From Prochlorococcus sp. AG-409-M05 (GTDB lineage: Bacteria; Cyanobacteriota; Cyanobacteriia; PCC-6307; Cyanobiaceae), in contig QCKJ01000001.1 in NCBI GenBank assembly GCA_003215435.1, positions 124,001 through 188,000 on the forward strand: a stretch of 64,000 bases of DNA, given 5' to 3'. This document shows, in pieces, positions 60,782 through 64,000 of this stretch. The position numbers and the translations under genes are program-made. Under the pieces are notes generated by a model. The model was not told where the DNA came from. It did not search any database and was given only the letters and a program-made list of their open reading frames with translations. Every line of letters begins with the position of its first letter. Position 1 is the first letter of the stretch.

Positions 60782-63700
60782 ATGTCTCACTCTCTCTATC
60801 GTCCTAATTGGCCCTACTGCGATAGCAATGCTCCTATCCCAGGCGAAGGAGAGAAGGATGCTTGTGGTGTTGGTTTCTTAGCTCATATTGAAGGCAAACC
60901 AAGCCATTGGATTCTTAAACAAGCACTAAGAGGTTTGGAATGCATGGAGCATAGAGGTGGATGTGGAGGTGATGGAGACTCTGGAGATGGGTCGGGCGTG
61001 CTCTGTGCGATCCCCTGGGACTACTTAAAAGAGATTTGGCCCATAACCAAAGCTCTTTCAAGTCTTGAAGAAACTGGATTAGGAATGTTGTTTTTGCCTA
61101 GAGATGAGCTTCAGAGAAAAGAAGCAAAGCAATTTTGTGAAGAAGAAGCGAAATCTCTTGGCCTAACTTCAAAAGGCTGGAGAACTGTTCCTATTAACCA
61201 ATCAGTATTAGGGCCCCTTGCAAAAAAAACCGCCCCAATAATCGAACAATGGTTAATTAAAGGCTCAACAAAGGGAGATGAATTAGAAGCATTGCTATTT
61301 AGATTACGGCGGCGTATAGGTGAGCGTGCAAGAAAAGCCTGGGGAAGAAACAAAGGCGAGCTCTATGTGGCATCACTTAGTTGCAGAACAATTGTCTACA
61401 AAGGGATGGTCCGTTCGGAAGTGCTTTCCAGCTTCTACGCAGATCTAAGGGACCCTCGTTTTGAAATAAATTTTGCTGTTTATCACAGAAGGTTCAGCAC
61501 TAATACTCTCCCAAGATGGCCGCTCGCACAGCCAATGCGATTACTTGGCCACAATGGAGAGATAAATACCCTCCTTGGCAATCTGAATTGGGCTCGAGCT
61601 ACTGAAGTAAATCTAAATTTAGTTTGGGGATCTAATGCAAAGGATCTAAAACCCATCGTTAATCCAGAATTTAGTGATTCCGCAAACCTTGATTCCACAC
61701 TTGAGCTACTTGTAAGAAGCGGACGACCAATTACAGAAAGCCTGCTAACCCTTGTGCCGGAAGCATTTAGAGACCAACCCGCCCTAAAAGACAAGCCTGA
61801 TATTCAAGCGTTTTACGAATACTCTGCCTGTACCCAAGAACCTTGGGATGGACCCGCATTACTAGTCTTCTCAGATGGTCGTTATGTCGGTGCGACCTTA
61901 GATCGCAATGGTTTACGACCAGCTCGTTATTGCCTCACTAAAGATGGATATGTAGTAATGGGCTCTGAAACAGGAGTTGTAGAGATTGAAGAAAGCAACA
62001 TCTTCGAGAAAGGTCGGCTAGGCCCAGGGCAAATGCTCGCAGTTGATCTAGAAAACAATCGTCTTTTAAGAAACTGGGAAGTCAAACAACAAATTGCTTC
62101 ACGTTTCCCATATAAGAAATGGGTTGAGAGCAATCGCCGAACCTTATGTTTTCAACCATGGAAGACAGAAAAGCTCTTTACGAGCAATGATTTACTCCAA
62201 AAACAGACTGCATACGGTTTTACTTCTGAAGACTTTGATCTAGTAATCGATGCGATGGCAAGCACTGGCAAAGAACCAACCTTTTGCATGGGAGATGACA
62301 TCCCTTTAGCCATTCTTTCTGACAAGCCTCACCTTCTCTACGACTACTTCAAACAACGATTTGCCCAAGTCACAAACCCCCCTATTGACCCTTTAAGAGA
62401 GAAGCTTGTGATGAGTCTTGAAATGAATCTCGGTAAAAGAGCTTCATCACTGCGTCCAGAGTCAAGTGCAGCCTCAGTAGTTCATATAAAAAATCCAATT
62501 CTTAATGAAGCAGAACTCTCAGAATTAACTAAACAAGACCTTATTTCAAAAACTATTTCAACCTTATTCCCCATAAGTGATGGACCTGAGGGTCTAAAAA
62601 ATGCCCTTACAAAACTATGTGAAGAAACTGAAGCAGCTATTCGCAACGGTTGTCAAATCATTGTTCTTTCAGATCGTGATGTTAGTGCAGAAAAAACTTA
62701 TATCCCTCCACTTTTAGCTATTGGGACAGTTCATCATCACCTACTTAACAAAAAACTAAGGCTCAATGCATCGTTGATAATTGACACGGCTCAGTGCTGG
62801 AGTACCCACCATTTCGCTTGTCTCATAGGGTATGGCGCAAGTGCAATTTGTCCCTGGCTCACATGGGAAACAACCCGGCACTGGTGGTACAGCTTAAAAA
62901 TTCAAAAACAAATTGAAAGCGGGAAAATTTCTTCTTTAAGCATCGAAGAATCTCAAGCGAACCTACGAAACGCCTTAGAAAATGGCCTGAGAAAAATATT
63001 GTCCAAAATCGGGATTTCTCTCCTATCCAGCTATCACGGTGCTCAAATCTTCGAAGCTATTGGCATAGGGGCTGACCTAATTGAGCTTGCTTTCAAAGGA
63101 ACGACCAGCAGAGTTGCAGGGCTTAGCTTGAGGGACTTAGCCAATGAAACACTCTCATTTCACTCAAAGGCTTTTCCTGAACTCAAAACTTCCAAGCTTG
63201 AGTTTATGGGGTTTGTTCAATATCGAAGCTCTGGTGAATTTCACCTCAATTCACCAGAAATCTCTAAAGCACTTCACTCTGCAGTAAAAGCAGGGCCTAA
63301 ATATGACCACTTTTCTACCTATCAAACTCTTCTTGAGAACAGGCCAGTCACTGCTCTAAGAGATCTCCTTGCATTTCGAAAAACCACCAATCCACTACCA
63401 CTGGATCAGGTGGAAAGTGTTGAAAGCATATGCCTGCGCTTTTGCACAGGAGGCATGTCTTTAGGAGCTCTCTCTAGAGAAGCTCATGAAGTCTTAGCTG
63501 TAGCAATGAACCGCATTGGGGGCAAAAGCAACAGCGGAGAAGGAGGAGAAGACCCTCAAAGATTCAAGGTTTTGGAAGATGTAGGCAAAGATTCATGCTC
63601 AAAAACTCTTCCAAGTATTAAAGGATTACGGAATGGAGATACTGCTTGTTCTGCTATTAAACAAATTGCCTCCGGCCGCTTCGGTGTAACTCCTGAGTAT

Positions 63701-64000
63701 CTAAGAAGTGGAAAACAACTAGAAATCAAAGTCGCACAAGGAGCAAAGCCAGGTGAGGGAGGTCAATTACCAGGACCAAAAGTAGATAGATATATCGCCA
63801 AACTAAGAAATAGCAAACCAGGAGTCGCCCTCATCTCGCCTCCACCACATCATGACATCTATTCAATTGAAGATTTAGCTCAGCTGATCCACGATCTTCA
63901 TCAAGTTCATCCTGCTGCAAAAGTAAGTGTGAAACTAGTTGCGGAAATAGGAATTGGCACCATTGCTGCTGGAGTAGCAAAAGCGAATGCAGATGTCATA
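60782..64000 (+). CDS. glsF: Ferredoxin-dependent glutamate synthase, 3' end cut by window edge
   Basis: Forms two glutamates from glutamine and 2-oxoglutarate using reduced ferredoxin, the main exit of ammonium assimilation with glutamine synthetase. The frame is open from ATG 60782 to the window end (1073 codons), so the last third or so is outside. A 27-residue N-terminal propeptide precedes the nucleophile Cys28 in EKDACGVGFLAHIEG, followed by CMEHRGGCGGDGDSGDGSG of the Ntn-type glutaminase domain. The late region GAKPGEGGQLPG and KVSVKLVAEIGIGTIAAGVAKA belong to the FMN-binding synthase domain. It diverges from rpsL over 214 bases. Confidence 0.96.
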   Translation, partial: MSHSLYRPNWPYCDSNAPIPGEGEKDACGVGFLAHIEGKPSHWILKQALRGLECMEHRGGCGGDGDSGDGSGVLCAIPWDYLKEIWPITKALSSLEETGLGMLFLPRDELQRKEAKQFCEEEAKSLGLTSKGWRTVPINQSVLGPLAKKTAPIIEQWLIKGSTKGDELEALLFRLRRRIGERARKAWGRNKGELYVASLSCRTIVYKGMVRSEVLSSFYADLRDPRFEINFAVYHRRFSTNTLPRWPLAQPMRLLGHNGEINTLLGNLNWARATEVNLNLVWGSNAKDLKPIVNPEFSDSANLDSTLELLVRSGRPITESLLTLVPEAFRDQPALKDKPDIQAFYEYSACTQEPWDGPALLVFSDGRYVGATLDRNGLRPARYCLTKDGYVVMGSETGVVEIEESNIFEKGRLGPGQMLAVDLENNRLLRNWEVKQQIASRFPYKKWVESNRRTLCFQPWKTEKLFTSNDLLQKQTAYGFTSEDFDLVIDAMASTGKEPTFCMGDDIPLAILSDKPHLLYDYFKQRFAQVTNPPIDPLREKLVMSLEMNLGKRASSLRPESSAASVVHIKNPILNEAELSELTKQDLISKTISTLFPISDGPEGLKNALTKLCEETEAAIRNGCQIIVLSDRDVSAEKTYIPPLLAIGTVHHHLLNKKLRLNASLIIDTAQCWSTHHFACLIGYGASAICPWLTWETTRHWWYSLKIQKQIESGKISSLSIEESQANLRNALENGLRKILSKIGISLLSSYHGAQIFEAIGIGADLIELAFKGTTSRVAGLSLRDLANETLSFHSKAFPELKTSKLEFMGFVQYRSSGEFHLNSPEISKALHSAVKAGPKYDHFSTYQTLLENRPVTALRDLLAFRKTTNPLPLDQVESVESICLRFCTGGMSLGALSREAHEVLAVAMNRIGGKSNSGEGGEDPQRFKVLEDVGKDSCSKTLPSIKGLRNGDTACSAIKQIASGRFGVTPEYLRSGKQLEIKVAQGAKPGEGGQLPGPKVDRYIAKLRNSKPGVALISPPPHHDIYSIEDLAQLIHDLHQVHPAAKVSVKLVAEIGIGTIAAGVAKANADVI

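Overview
The window reads as a stretch of picocyanobacterial chromosome, most likely Prochlorococcus of a low-light clade. This rests on the D1 protein ending in a 15-residue tail close to the Prochlorococcus type, an 893-residue TIGR03960/DUF2344 protein beside a cyanobacterial RNase E, RNA polymerase split into rpoC1 and rpoC2, an MPBQ methyltransferase close to Synechocystis Sll0418, a high-light-inducible (Hli) protein, LL-diaminopimelate aminotransferase and ferredoxin-type glutamate synthase. Base composition is moderately AT-rich and genes are packed tightly. The strain cannot be fixed from sequence reading alone. No IS element, prophage, CRISPR array or defence cassette was seen, and no gene-free stretch exceeds about 285 bases.

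Layout. 1-5.4 kb: the end of purB, then fumC, convergent with a large SKI2/ISE2-type helicase. 5.5-10.2 kb: a biotin operon bioF-bioK-bioC-bioD followed by bioA; bioB is not in the window. 10.2-18.2 kb: mostly minus strand. It holds DUF3143 and DnaJ-like proteins, rsmG, a DUF2997-Ycf35-ferredoxin-aldo/keto reductase cluster, a HEAT-repeat protein, a candidate one-helix protein, a sodium/solute symporter, rlmN and an hli gene. 18.2-29.1 kb: rpoB-rpoC1-rpoC2, tatD and rpsT. 29.2-32.5 kb: hisD, rpiA and an HtrA-type protease. 32.7-39.1 kb: rimP-nusA-ylxR-infB, then a membrane protein whose tail lies antisense to a DUF3493 gene. 39.2-41.7 kb: tRNA-Thr(CGU), an AT-rich glycosyltransferase, a tiny membrane ORF and a TauE-type exporter. 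41.9-45.9 kb: psbA, a divergent radical SAM protein linked by family name to photosystem II, a CPBP protease and clpS. 45.9-55.7 kb: dapL, TIGR03960 radical SAM protein, rne, rnhB, DUF1997, pheA, MPBQ methyltransferase and a Lon-domain protein. 55.8-60.6 kb: rpsJ, tuf, fusA, rpsG and rpsL (the str operon). 60.8 kb to the end: the first two thirds of glsF.

Together the genes cover transcription and translation machinery, biotin, histidine, phenylalanine, lysine and tocopherol synthesis, photosystem II and its upkeep, and nitrogen assimilation. No clear new defence or mobile system is present. The points most worth following are: three very short membrane-protein genes easily missed by gene callers (one is a confident Hli protein); three long antisense gene-end overlaps; folded RNA candidates ahead of rpoB, rne and rimP; the Ycf35/DUF2997/ferredoxin/AKR cluster; and the uncharacterised radical SAM protein that shares an intergenic region with psbA.
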